Assembly (NCBI RefSeq): GCF_963678635.1
Contig: NC_087064.1
Location: forward strand, 30,161,740 to 30,225,739
Reading direction: 5' to 3'
DNA: 64,000 bases
Source: Symsagittifera roscoffensis
Taxonomy: Eukaryota > Xenacoelomorpha > Acoela > Convolutidae
Part shown: in pieces, positions 1-11,099 of the stretch
Numbering within the stretch: position 1 is the stretch's first letter
Layout: each line of letters opens with the position of its first letter
Notes under the pieces: generated by a model
Databases searched by the model: none
What the model saw: the letters and a program-made list of their open reading frames with translations, nothing else
Told to the model about the DNA's origin: nothing
Program-made: the position numbers and the translations under genes

Positions 1-3000
1 GCAAAGCAAAAACCGCAATTGTGGAGTTTAGTTATAATGGCGTTATGTACAAGGATGCACTGGCCACCTTGCAACGGAAGTTTGGGCAACCACATGCCAT
101 TGTTGGTGCGCATCTTGATAAGCTGAATACTTTTCCTCCACTTAAGATGCACAATTCGGAAAATGTCATTAGTTTCTCCTCTGCCATATCTGGCCTCGTA
201 GCAATTTTCAAATCATTGTCTTTCAACGATGATCTAAAGAGTGTTAACCTGTTAAACCAAGCTGTTAGTAAACTTCCGCCTAACCTCAAGGAGCCTTGGT
301 CAATGCATACTGTTAGACATAATTGGCAGCGACCAACACTCTTAGACTTTAACAACTTGATGAAAGAAAAGGCCGAGGGGCATGAAAGATTACGTTTACT
401 CAACTCTAAGGCAAAAAAGAGGAACCAGTTAAACCAAAAACAACCAAAGTTTTTGCAGCCAATAGCCAGGTAACTAGTAAGGCTCTGCATAAGTCTAAGT
501 TTCCGCCGTGCGTTTTGTGTAAGGGTAGTCATGCATTGTGGAATTATGCTGTTTTTAAGGAAAAGAATGCTACTCAGCGAGCAAAATACGTAGCTGAACA
601 GAAACTTTGCTTCGCTTGCCTCAATGGCAATCATAGTTTCCGGCAATGTTCTACAGCGAAAAAGTGCTCGAAGCCAGAGTGTGATAGCACACATAATGTC
701 TTGCTCCATGGAGCCGAAAGAATATTTCATCGGAAGGAAAATTCAAAGGTCTGGAATAAGGCTGGAACAAACAAATCCAAGGAGAATACAAACACTTCCA
801 CCCATGCCGCTCTTAGTGATGTACATGACATTGAATCTTCTAAAGGGTTGTTGCCAACTGCAATATTTGGTGTATCCTCGGATTTAACCAGTCTCCTGAC
901 GTTGGTTCTTTGTGATAGTGCTTCGACTCACTCCTGGGTGTCTTCGTCACTCGTAAACCGTCTCGGCTTTGTAGGGGAGCCCGTTAACTTGTCAATTAGT
1001 GGTTTCAATTCAACCACCATTGTTGAGACTCAGAGGGTCAAGTTTACAGTTTCCTCCGAGCCGAATAATAGTGAATTCGTATTTTCTCTCTGTGCATATG
1101 TTAAAGACAATATTCGGATTGGTTCCGAATTAATCAATATTGCTGATTTGCATAATAAATATCCACAATTAGCACCTATTAAGCCCACTCAAAATACTAA
1201 TGAGGACTTTGAAGTTATTATCGGACAAGACTACTACCACGCCGTTAGACCCATTGAGTTTATCTTGGGAGATGATAAAAACTCACCGTGTTCCGTTCGC
1301 CTACCGATAGGTGGGGTCATAAGTGGTCCGTTGCCGCCGTCCGTTAATTCTACTTCTTCGTGTTTCAAGTGTGTTGTTGAAGATTCTTCTCTGACCGACC
1401 AGATAAAATCCTGGTACGAGTTGGAATCGTATGGTGCTTTCAAACAAGTCGATGCCCGTTCCGCCGCGGATAAACGTGCTTTATCCATCCTAAACTCTGA
1501 AACCGTTCACAATGGCGAAAGATACATTGTGCCTATGCTTTGGATTGATAGTAATGTCAGTCTACCAAACAACTATTACTCGTCACTCGCCCAATTTAAA
1601 ACATTGGAGAGAAGGTTAAGTAAAGACCCAGAGCTGCGCGAAAGATACGCAGAAACAATTAAAGAGGACATTAGGAAAGGATATGTCGTTACCGTCGAAC
1701 CGCATGATCCACGTAAGCGTTCCGATCGCGAGTGGTATCTTCCGCACCATCCCGTCGTAAATCCGAATAAACCGGGTGAGGTGCGCCGAGTCATTAATGG
1801 GGCTTCTAAGTTTCACGGCACATCCTTAAATAAGTCCTTATTGGTGGGTCCGGACCTACTCCAAAATTTAATTTTTGTACTTTTGCGATTCCTTCAACAC
1901 AAGTACGCCGTCTCCGCGGATATAGAAGTTATGTTCCTCCAGGTAGGAGTCCTTGCCCGCGATCAAATTTCCCTCCGTTTTTTTTTGTGGCGGGAGGATA
2001 CCACTTCCGATGTGGTAGTTCATCAGTACACTCGCCATATATTCGGCGCACGGGATTCGCCTACGTGCGCCAATTTCGCGTTGCGAAAAACAGCAACTGA
2101 TAACATGTCCACATACCCTGAGGCCGCCTCAGTCGTAAATGAAAAACGTTACATGGACGATTACTTGGATTCATTCGAGAACGTTACACATGCAATTAAA
2201 ATTAGTCGCGATTTGGTTTCCTTACTAAAATTGGGAGGATTTAATTTGACTAAATTTGTCAGTAATTCTGATGAAATCACTTCAGCAATGAACCCCGAGG
2301 AATCCGAAACCTCGTCTTCACCCATCAAGGAAATTTGTAACGGTGCCGAACAATCATCACACGTCTTAGGTCTTAAGTGGGACCATGTGAAAGACACATT
2401 GGTTGTTAGCAGAGGCGTGGATCGTCCTCTCGATAAAGCAATAACTCAACCAACCGTCTTGAGTTTCGTCTCTTCTGTGTTTGACCCTGCTCGGTTAGTA
2501 GCTCCATACACAGTTAGGGCCCGTCTTTTACTGAAAGATATTTGGAAAATCAGTGGTCAAAGTTGGGACGACGAATTGCCAGAAGACATAAGAGATAAGT
2601 TTCTCGAGTGGCACTCCGGTCTCCCTCTCTTAGGGCAATTGACTATTCCCCGTTGTTACTTCACAGAGCCTGTTGATCAAATTGAGCTCCACATGTTCGG
2701 TGATAGCTCGCAGGACGTTTTGTGTGCTGTTGGATTTTTGCGTGCGCGACTCGCGAGCTCGCATAAAACTCAAATATCCTTCATCTTTGGTAAAGCTCGT
2801 GTTGCGCCCATGAAAGCGCTATCTATACCGAAGCTAGAGCTTCAAGCTGCTCTGCTCGCCACACGACTAAAAAATGATATACTGACCGCCCTTACCGTCT
2901 CTATTAATCATGTCTACATGTGGACAGATAGTACAACAGTTTTGCAGTGGCTAAACTCCACTGAAAACTTACCTGTATTCGTCGCTAATCGTGTCGGCGA

Positions 3001-4653
3001 AATCCTCGAATCGACCACTATTGATAAGTGGCACCATGTTCTGAGCGGCAATAATCCAGCTGATACCGGTACGCGGGGGATTTCTTCGGAAGCCCTCAAG
3101 GATAGCAGCTGGGTTATCGGTCCGAGCATTCTCAGTACTACTGATTGGCCGTTTATACCCGACTAACGTGTAATCAATAAAATTCGTTTGAAGGGTCCTT
3201 CTTGTGATGTTGATAATTGCTTGGAGACATCATCTTCCTTCGTCGCCGATGTCACATCCATCAAACATCCCGAACACGGGTTCAATTGGGAAAGGTTCAG
3301 TTCCTTTACAAGATATAAACGAGTAGTCGCTTTTATGTTGAGGATGTTCCCTTCACATAAGCATTTTTGTGGTAAGGACTTACGTATCACCGACCCCACT
3401 GAACTTGATATTGCAGAAAGCAAACTGATTCATCTTGCTCAGATGGAATCCTTCCCCGTTGAGTTAAAAACACTCACCGCTGGCAAACCTATTAAGAATA
3501 GTAGTAAAATTGCCACATACTCGCCATTTATTGGTCCCGCTGGTATCATTCGTTCCACCGGACGGATTGTGCGCTTAGTGAATACCGAGTTTGATACGAA
3601 GCATCCGATAATACTCGACGCCCGACATACCCTAGTTCGTTTGTTGGCCCGCAGCCTCCACAATAAGCATTTTCATCAAGGATTAGATTACATGCGCTCC
3701 GTTTTAAATATGAAATATGCAATACTTGGGTTGCGTCGACTACTTCGGTCTATCGAAAATCAATGTGTGACATGCCGTAAACGCAAAGCAAGCATCATCC
3801 AGCCAATTATGTCCAATTTACCTGTCGAACGTCTCGGATACAAGCAACCACCCTTCAATCATACGGGTGTGGATTACTTTGGACCGCTTTACGTTCCGGT
3901 TCGCAGAAGCACTGAAAAAAGACAAGCACAATCTGTTCGGATAATGGCACGAACTTCGTTGGTGCAGAAAGGGAATAACTTGCCTGCATCAAGAGCTGGA
4001 ATGGCATGGCTCCGACAATTTTTGCACACAAAGGTGTTACTTGGAAATTTAACCCGCCAGGCGCACCCCATCATGGCGGCTCCTGGGAACGCCTCGTCCG
4101 AAGCGTGAAGCGCGTGCTGTACGATATCCTAGGCAGTAGGCGAGTCACTGAAGAGGTGTTAGGAACAACACTCTGCTTAGTCGAGCAGGCTTTGAATTCG
4201 AGGCCAATCACTCCCGTTAGTACCGATTCACGTGAGCTAGAAGCGTTAACCCCAAACCATTTTTTGCTTGGACAACATGCCACAAGCTTTCCTTCGCTTT
4301 TACCCGGGGAGCACTTCGATCACACGAAAAGGTACGTTCGAGCGCAGTCATATGCTAACGCGATTTGGTCTCGTTGGCTTCGAGAATATGTTCCCTCGCT
4401 GAACAAGCGTATCAAGTGGCACACTCATTCTGACTTCACTCTTAAAACAGGCGATCTCGTGTGGGTGATTGAGCCCGATAGTCCGCGTGGGTACTACCCT
4501 CTCGCCCGAATCGTCAAGCTAAACTACGGACAGGACGGTTGCGCCCGATCTGCCCTTGTCAGGACCGCGACCCGTGAAGTCACGCGGCCGACCGTTAAGC
4601 TCGCTCCGGTTCTTCCTTCTTCAGGGGGGGAGGATGTTTTAAAGCAAATGTAG
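1..4653 (+). pseudogene. gag-pol pseudogene of BEL element 1
   Basis: Bases 1-473 code for the C-terminal part of gag. A frameshift near 410-420, in an A-run, moves the frame to 515-3166. That frame carries two zinc-knuckle-like motifs (about 505-550 and 605-650). The last Cys of the first knuckle is Tyr here, while element 2 keeps Cys. An aspartic protease motif DSAS is at about 913, reverse transcriptase has YMDD at 2150-2161, and RNase H acidic motifs are at about 2700 and 2920. A TAA at 3163-3165 ends the frame where element 2 reads through. Integrase follows with a His-His-Cys-Cys zinc site (about 3620-3785), the first core Asp in VDYFGP, a deletion of roughly 130 bp near 3920, the GGSWERL motif near 4078, and the C-terminal WVIEPD region. 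The frames were compared directly with element 2. Confidence 0.92.
4623..4634 (+). other. polypurine tract of BEL element 1
   Basis: A 12-base run of purines (A, seven G, then AGGA) ends exactly where the LTR begins with TG. This is the expected site for plus-strand priming. The matching tract in element 2 is at 37825-37836. Confidence 0.8.
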
Positions 4654-4698
4654 AGTATAGATGCATATAAAACAAGAGTATAGATGCATATAAAACAA

Positions 4699-4765
4699 GC
4701 ACAGTTGGCCGAGCGGCCTAGAGACAAGTCACTCACGCCGGTCAACCGGGTTCGAGTCCCCCCAT
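4699..4765 (+). other. tRNA-like segment with pol III box A and box B, in LTR
   Basis: TTGGCCGAGCGG at 4705-4716 matches the box A / D-arm of class II (Leu/Ser-type) tRNAs. GGTTCGAGTCC at 4749-4759 matches box B / T-arm. Their spacing, about 33 bases between boxes, fits a tRNA or a tRNA-derived SINE head. No full acceptor stem closes, so it is a tRNA-like relic and not a tRNA gene. The same segment is in both LTRs of element 2. Confidence 0.72.
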
Positions 4766-4831
4766 ATGTAGACCCGGGGGGCTATAGCCCCATTTGACCG
4801 TTTTTTACTGTTTTTTGGTTCTAATTCGGTT

Positions 4832-4849
4832 CAGCCTTGATTAAGGCTG
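4832..4849 (+). promoter_or_regulatory. conserved LTR hairpin
   Basis: CAGCCTT GATT AAGGCTG forms a perfect 7-bp stem with a 4-base loop, extended by GGT/ACC around a bulged T. Element 2 has the same hairpin with one C-to-T change that keeps a G-U pair (29090-29107 and 38051-38068). Its role in the LTR RNA is unknown. Confidence 0.6.
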
Positions 4850-5078
4850 ACCGCCAAAAAGAGCAATTTGTCTCAAGGACATTACCGACCGGTTCTTGTG
4901 GCTAGCTTGCACCAATTTTTTTATTGAAACGGTGGAATTGTTGAAATTATGAACATGAGTTATGTGAGTTTTTGGCTTATTTATAAATTATTGACGATGA
5001 ATGTCCGTATTGCCGAGAATACGAGTTAAATATTATTTTCCGAGCCGTTTTATCTAGTTTACGGAGATTGAGCGCACA

Positions 5079-6273
5079 CATTGATTTATTGAAAAAATTT
5101 AAACTGTAGCTCTTGCATTAACAAACTGCGCCACATAGCAGAAGCCAAATAAATGTTCAATTTGTAACATATTATTACAGAAGACCAAAGCATTTATTTG
5201 CAAAAATCTACCGTAAAAACTATGTGAATAGAAAAGGCAGATATTTAAGGCATAGTGAGCTGCCTAGTAATCTCATTTAGTTATTTTATTATTTCGAAAG
5301 ATTAGGAGCAACTAGGAGAAAAATTTGACGAGACGAAAATTTTCAACGTTTCCGTTTTATTTTGTTCTTGCATTTTTTTAAACCACGATAATATTTTTGC
5401 AGAAAAAAAAATTTTTTTCTTCCTTTTAGTGTTTTTCTAACGATTGAACCCGGACAAAAATTCATAAAAAAATTATCGCAGAATAAAAAATAACCATTAG
5501 CATTGCTAATAATAGACTTTTTGAAAGTTAAGTTTTTTGAAAAACATTTTTCGTTGCCATAAGAGCCCACCATTAAAAATTTTGCTTAATTTTTGAGCCA
5601 GGTATGTACTTTGCTTGAAAAGTTTGTCATCACACACGGCATCACATTAAACGGTGAAGGAGAATGAAAGAAAAATCTCGAAAAAAAAATTGATTAAAAA
5701 ATGTTTCGCAGGCAATTTCGAAAAACAGACCAAAAAATGCATTTTTTTTGTCGCGCGCTCCCCAGTAGATACACTAAGTAGATTTTGGGCAAATTTTCAG
5801 AATTTAATCGGGTTGTTTATCCAAAAATGGAACTTGAATAGTACCAAGGGTCTAAATCTGACCTTTCAGTTATTCAGAGGCAGCATATCATTTTGGGTAG
5901 CTTATCAATTCAGCTTTCAATCAATATACCACACGCTGGATTGATTAATAGCTGGTAGCTCGATGATACTTCAATTTGTGTAATAGTTTAATATTTTACA
6001 TATACAATTCTATAATTTATTTTTTGTTAACAATAGGTGAAAATGCAATGATTTCTGGTACTTTATACAGACGCTAGGGAAGGTTTGATTGCTAGCTCCG
6101 TCATAATAGAGCATCCAGTCTTTATAAAAAAAAGCCGTGCACAGAAGTGTTCTAAATTGTTTTAGATACATATATTGAGAAAAAGTCAGTGTTAACGACC
6201 AGCTATCAAAACTCGGTCGAACATGTCCATTTAGAGTATTCCTTTCACATTTTAATTTTTACCCGAATGAAAA
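5079..6273. other. AT-rich stretch without a gene
   Basis: I see no coding exon here. Around 5700-5760 a short piece resembles the reverse complement of the hAT-like repeat at 26398-26822 and is probably a fragment of it. Open frames are short and low in complexity. Confidence 0.6.
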
Positions 6274-6466
6274 ATGTGCATAGAGAGACCGTTTTTTGTC
6301 ATGGGATGTGTCGTGACAAACATTTGTGTGGCGTGTCTTTTCTTTGGCATCTGTGGTCCTTGGTTTGAAGTGTCGGGAGGGTATTCAATGGACACTCGGG
6401 CAGAAATTGTGATGTCGACTGTGAAAGTTGTCTGTGAATACGAAAAGGCTTCAGTAAGACTAACAG
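6274..6466 (+). CDS. claudin-like gene, alternative first exon A
   Basis: This exon codes for 64 residues plus one base. After a short N-terminus, a hydrophobic segment begins FVMGCVVTNICVACLFF, then GPW and an extracellular-loop-like stretch with a VVCEY motif. It ends at CAG followed by GTGAAT, a good splice donor, in phase 1. The first base of the next codon is therefore completed by AC at the start of the common exon at 24449. The layout (first membrane segment, a W near its end, a Cys late in the loop) matches the first exon of claudin/PMP22-type proteins. The second loop Cys seen in exons B, C and D is missing here. The start is ATG 6274, with a second ATG at 6301. That it is an alternative first exon is inferred from phase and domain content; no transcript evidence is available. 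Confidence 0.62.
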
Positions 6467-7629
6467 GTGAATTAAGTTTAATTTTCGAGCTCCATTTTCG
6501 ACTAGACAAAGGGCAAAAAGGGTCTAACATGTATGTCCAAACAATGTACCAAAAAAACAATCTTACATGGACGAGTCACTTAAGACTGTAAATACTGTGT
6601 GTAGATTCGCTCACCATAAAGTATTAATCATGCTCGCAAAAAAAAACCAAAGAAAAAACTCAGCAAGACTTTAATTATCAGGGCCGAGCTGTGGCTTAAT
6701 AAATTTTTTGAAAAACTTCCCCCATACAAAGACTGACAAATTTTTTCAAGCAGTAAGACTCGCAGAATTTTTTTAGGAAAGCTAGCAAAAAAAATTTAAT
6801 GAGTTTTTAGGCCGACCGATTGATTTCCCTTTGACAACAATGGCTGCCAGAACTGAGAGAGAAGAAGAAATTGATTCCCTTTTCCTCGCTTGCAGCACCC
6901 TACCATTTCAATGTTTTTTTTTACTAATCGGTGTCGCCTAGTATTTTAGCTCAGATAAAAAGCAGCCAGCTTTTAAAAAAATAATTAGATTTACTTTTGA
7001 CTTGGTTTTATAGTAGCATCTCCGACAAAAAATTACGTGTTAGATTGATTATAGAGAATGGTTCGAGTTGCTCGACTTGTGTTCCGTATTTGAGAATCAA
7101 ATAAGTGCAACTCTGCGACTAAAGTCGAAAAAACCGAGTTTTGGTCGAGATGGTTGAAACGTGACGAGGTTTTGACGGCACAAATTGATTCATAAATCGA
7201 GACCTTAAATCGACTCATAAATCGAGAACTTAAATTCATAAATCGACTCATCAGCCTATGATAACTAGTAACAATTATCCACCCGTTTTCTGATTTCTTA
7301 TACAGATACAAATGTTGAACCTAGTTTCCTTCATTTCTTGGCATTAAAAAACATTGTAAGTTTTTACCGGAAAAAAAAACATATGAATTTGTTTTTCTAC
7401 TGCTCCATGTAATACGCATTCGACTAATGAACACCCTAAAACATAACAATTATGTCACTAGCTCAATTCTTTTTAACGTCTAATAAAACTATTAATGATA
7501 AAAGCAATCATATTGAATTGATTCCAACCTAATATTACCATTCTAATCACAGGGTAAGTTATTTCCTCGCTTACAAAAATATAATTTGGTAGGACAACAC
7601 TAGGCTGCAGGAAATTGTTTTGCGGCGCC
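6467..7629. other. intronic stretch with short degenerate repeats
   Basis: No coding exon is recognised. Bases 7185-7260 hold a degenerate tandem repeat of about 26 bp built from ATAAATCGA and CTTAAAT. The rest is AT-rich and unremarkable. Confidence 0.55.
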
Positions 7630-7900
7630 TCAAGTCAGAAAAAAAGAGACTGTTTGTACTTTTAACTTGTTCCGTCGTGGCCGAGATGTTCCGAAATGGA
7701 ACGAGATAACCATTTTGAACCTTTTCTGACTTTCATTGGCGAGGATCAATTTTTTGTGATATTTTTTGTTTGATGGTAAAATTTTTTTTCGTACAATACA
7801 CTTTTTCTGTAAATGAGCTATCGCGTCAACTTTAATAGAGTCCCTAAGTTTGTCTATTCCAGCCTTTTCTCTGAGAAGTTTGGTCAACAATTTCAATATT

Positions 7901-8790
7901 TCATCTGCAAAAAACTATGTTTATAAAAATATTAAATTTTTGCTCTTTTTTTGCAAGCGAAAGCGTTTTTGCATTTGTAGATTTTAATTTGATATTACGT
8001 TTAATTTGAATTTCAAAAAGTGTGATTGATGAGATATCAGTGCTAGCGTATGCTTGTATTCCATAATGCAGAATTGGTTGAATGTAAGTTTTGAACGTTA
8101 TTATGATTTGTGTTGAGGTTGAATTTTCTGCGTATTTGATGAAAAATCCACAAAACTGAAACATGCGTCTTTCGATTTTTTGATGCGATTGAAAATATAG
8201 ATTTAAATCCAGGTATATGCTCAACTATTTGAAACATTGAAGCTCTTCTTTTATTTTTTAAACTATTTTTAGGTGCCAGACTTGTTTTTTTTCTTTATAG
8301 ACTTGGTTTTCTCCCAAAAATAACTGTTTTTGTCTCTTCCCCATTCGAAGTTAGTTGATTCTCCGTTTGCTCTTCCGCGTATATCTGACGCTTATTTTTG
8401 GATTGTTGAATTTTTGCTCATTTTCAGTACTGTGCTATCTGATTACAGTACAAATCTGAAGTTGGTTTGTTCAATGACTGATAGATCATTCAGAAAAAAG
8501 ACATACAAAAAACTCCCTGAGTTATGCCCTGTGACACACCACTTTGTACCCATTTTTGTTTTGTTTTTTATTTCGAAACTTCCATATACCAATTGCGATC
8601 TCTAAGGTAAGAAGCAGAAGGTAATTGTGGTTTAAGAAGGTGACAAACTGACCCTTCAAAAACAAAACACTGGAGTTTAATCAGAAGTATTGAGTGATCT
8701 ACTGTATCAAATGCTTTCTTGAAGCCGAAGAAAGTGCTTTGGGCTAGTTTGTCATGGTTGAGTCTTTTTTCCTTATGTCTTCAATTGCGT
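7901..8790 (-). pseudogene. decayed non-LTR retrotransposon (LINE) reverse transcriptase
   Basis: Read on the minus strand, three RT landmarks occur in the right order. KAFDTVDHSILL (around 8700-8750) is the finger/palm motif of LINE RTs. TKTVIFGRK (around 8310) follows the usual asparagine-rich thumb motif. TYIQPILHYGIQAY (around 8050-8090) is the conserved segment after the thumb. Frameshifts and stops separate them, so this is an old fragment of CR1/Jockey-like type. It lies antisense in an intron of the claudin-like gene. Confidence 0.72.
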
Positions 8791-9778
8791 CTACAGTTCA
8801 TTGTTTGTTACAGAATCTAATTTTTTTTTGCTTTTTTTTTGTTTCAGAATTTTTTGATAACATACAGGAGATGAAATTATCATTTTCCAAAATCAATTGA
8901 TCAGTTTATGTACTGCTATAAGCCGGATGGAATATTCCGAAATTTTCGTAGTTGATCAGATTTGCAATTTTTACTGATAAAATGAACATATTTTATGATA
9001 AATTTAGAAACTGCTCATAAAAATTTTTTGAATTTTTTTCTCCAGTATCTATCTCATGATTAAATTCAATTAACAAAACATACTAGTGGACCAGTGGACC
9101 AGTATAAGCGCCAGTTCAGGTTTCAAAAGTTCTAAAGGATCGCTTGAGACAATAATTTTTAAGAGTTTAAACAAGTTTTCAACATGAATTCCAAGCAAAC
9201 GATCTCAGCTAGCCTTACTGCAGGTATCAATTATTATAGTATCAAGAATTAGAATTGCTCAGCGTGACAATTTTTTCAAAATCGACTGTGTCCTAAAACT
9301 TCACGCCGCTACAAAAACCAATATTAGATTATATCAGTTAGCATTTTTAGACGGTGAAAAACCTGGTCAGTTTTTGAAATTAAGAATTTCAAAAAAGAGT
9401 TGCTGAGATCATTTTGTTTTAATTTCAAGAAACTATTGTCCAAAGTTGTCCATGATAACATGCAGTTTAGATAGTTTAAACCTATATTTGCGTTGATTTT
9501 TGTCCAGTAGAGTAAATCAAGTTATAAATTGTTAAAACAATTTCATGATTGCAAAAAAAAACTTGAAGTGCAACAATGACTTATGCAACAATAAATGAAA
9601 ATCATATAGCGTTTTAGAAAGTGTAGCGCAGCGTTTTGATGAGCAGTTGTATCTATTTTTTTTATGGTATGCATCGTTTGATATATGCATAATGGTAAAA
9701 TCATCAGTCAAAAACAATTAAATTGTGACTTCGCAACAAATGTAACGATTACTACAATTCAATTAACGGAGCAGAATC
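8791..9778. other. intronic AT-rich stretch
   Basis: No exon, RNA gene or clear repeat recognised. Confidence 0.5.
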
Positions 9779-9974
9779 ATGTGCGCGCAATCAATAATTC
9801 TTATATTTGGCTTTTTTGTCACTGACATAGTGTTGTTGCTCATTCTGTTTGGACCCCTGTGGAATCCTTTGACATATGTGGATGGGAACTCACAAGTACT
9901 GACCTTTCTCTACCCAGATATGTTCGGCATCTGTGTGCAGTGTGGATTCCAGTCCAAATGTGTCTCTTTTGACG
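9779..9974 (+). CDS. claudin-like gene, alternative first exon B
   Basis: This exon codes for 65 residues plus one base. A hydrophobic first membrane segment (IILIFGFFVTDIVLLLILF) is followed by GPLW and a loop with FGIC and a second Cys nine residues later, the spacing of the W...C-x(8-10)-C signature of claudin first loops. The exon ends TTTGACG in phase 1, joining AC at 24449 to give Asp, then PILAG. The intron would start GCTAGTT. In exon C the aligned position reads GTTAGTT, so exon B seems to use a GC donor. The start is ATG 9779. The exon would give a protein of about 252 residues with the common exons. Confidence 0.68.
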
Positions 9975-10266
9975 GCTAGTTATTTCTTTTACAGCTAATT
10001 AAGTTTTTCGTTTCCCGGGCCGACGTAGTTTTATGTGACCTCTGGCATTACCAGACTTTTTCGACCTTGATTGGGCATTTGCAGACTGCCGCAAGCAAAC
10101 TTTGGTTTTTCAAGACATTGCAAACAACTGAGATGCGTCCACGACCTAAGCGACCCACAAAAACTAAAGACGACCGGAGCGACCGAAACAAAAAAATTTA
10201 CCGCGAACGGCGCGAATTTTGGGACCAATGCAATTTTTGCTAAATTTTTAAAATAATATGTGCACT

Positions 10267-10606
10267 CAAGGGCGGATATGGGAGGGCTTCTCTTTAAGGA
10301 TTCTACCCCCTTTGTACTTTTTTGAGATTTCCATTTTGGCTGATGGACCCTAAAAATATTTTAAAGGCTCCTTTGGCGCCAATATTTACTAGTTTTGAGG
10401 GGGAAGCGTGCGCCGAAAAACGCAGTTTTTAGTCAAAGTTTTCAAAAAGTGCCTTAAAACGCTTTTTGGGACTGCGGCGCAGAAAATTTGGCCAAAACAG
10501 TGTGTTTTTAGTGCTTTGGGAGAGCTCGGAAAATCAATTTGGTCGACCTAAGAAAAAGGTCGACAAAACTTTCTCTCACTTCGAGAAAATCCAAAATCCG
10601 CCCCTG
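10267..10606 (+). mobile_element. hAT-like MITE
   Basis: The left end CAAGGGCGGATATGG and the reverse complement of the right end, CAGGGGCGGATTTTGG, form terminal inverted repeats. The flanks TGTGCACT (10259-10266) and TGTGCATT (10607-10614) are an 8-bp target duplication with one mismatch. An 8-bp duplication and CAGGGG-type ends are typical of hAT elements. The 340-bp interior has no ORF and resembles the copy at 26398-26822. Confidence 0.83.
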
Positions 10607-10939
10607 TGTGCATTAGTGAAAAATTAAACGCGAATTTAGATTTTAAAAATCTAAAACACCAACTTCAGAATATTTTTTTGGAACAAAATCTTTTAAATGT
10701 TTCAAAGCCAAATGCACTTTAATTTTGACAACCAATGTTATTAAGCAGTTCCGGGTTGGAGATTATCGCTGTTCGGAATTACAGCAGATCTGAAACAGCG
10801 ATGATTTTCGGTGTTAGCGCTTAATTATCTTTGAATCAGCGTTGAATTTTGGTATAGGCATTGTCACCTGAGCTATCCACAATTCAGTGCTGCACTTAAA
10901 TTGAAATCATCATCGCTTTTTCAGAATCTTATCAGTGGC

Positions 10940-11090
10940 CACTTATCCATGATAAGTACATTTGCAGCACTGATTCATAGTGTAATGCTGACTCAGGGAT
11001 GCCTAATCTTGCGAGGTCAAAGTTTCAAGATATGTTCGGCACATGTATGCAATGTGGATGACTCCTTGTCTGAGAGTCTAATTAGTTACC
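10940..11090 (+). pseudogene. decayed copy of claudin-like first exon B
   Basis: The stretch from 11029 (GATATGTTCGGCA...) repeats the end of exon B nearly base for base through the TGTGGAT motif. It then decays with stops in the exon frame, and reaches a donor-like AATTAGTTA at the place of exon B's GGCTAGTTA. This is a local duplicate of exon B that no longer codes. Upstream similarity is weak. Confidence 0.5.
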
Positions 11091-11099
11091 TTCTCATTT

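Larger units (their letters stand above)
1..5078 (+). mobile_element. BEL/Pao LTR retrotransposon, 3' part (element 1)
   Basis: The window opens inside gag of a BEL/Pao-type element. The order gag, protease, reverse transcriptase, RNase H, integrase, polypurine tract and 3' LTR is that of the BEL/Pao family. It aligns throughout with the complete element at 28876-38292. The 5' LTR, leader and most of gag lie before base 1. The copy is decayed, with a frameshift, a stop and a deletion in integrase, so it is not autonomous. The five bases after the LTR (5079-5083) would be one copy of the target duplication; the other copy is outside the window. Confidence 0.93.
4635..5078 (+). repeat. 3' LTR of BEL element 1
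   Basis: The LTR starts TGTTTTAAAGC directly after the polypurine tract and ends ATTGAGCGCACA, the same end as both LTRs of element 2. It is about 444 bp long. Near its start a 23-bp unit containing TATAAAA is repeated twice (4653-4698). A tRNA-like segment and a conserved hairpin (4832-4849) follow. The boundaries come from comparison with the element 2 LTRs, whose ends are fixed by a target duplication. Confidence 0.88.

Noticed and set aside
32-730. 232-codon open frame on the minus strand
   Set aside because: It is antisense to BEL gag-pol, which has clear protein motifs on the plus strand; a shadow frame.
4699-4765. Functional tRNA gene
   Set aside because: Box A and B are present, but no acceptor stem closes and the anticodon arm is not convincing.
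5654-5944. 96-codon open frame
   Set aside because: Lys/Asn/Phe-rich, crosses a fragment of a hAT-like repeat, and has no splice context or family.
7185-7260. CRISPR-like repeat array
   Set aside because: Short, degenerate AT-rich tandem repeats without unique spacers, in an animal nuclear genome.
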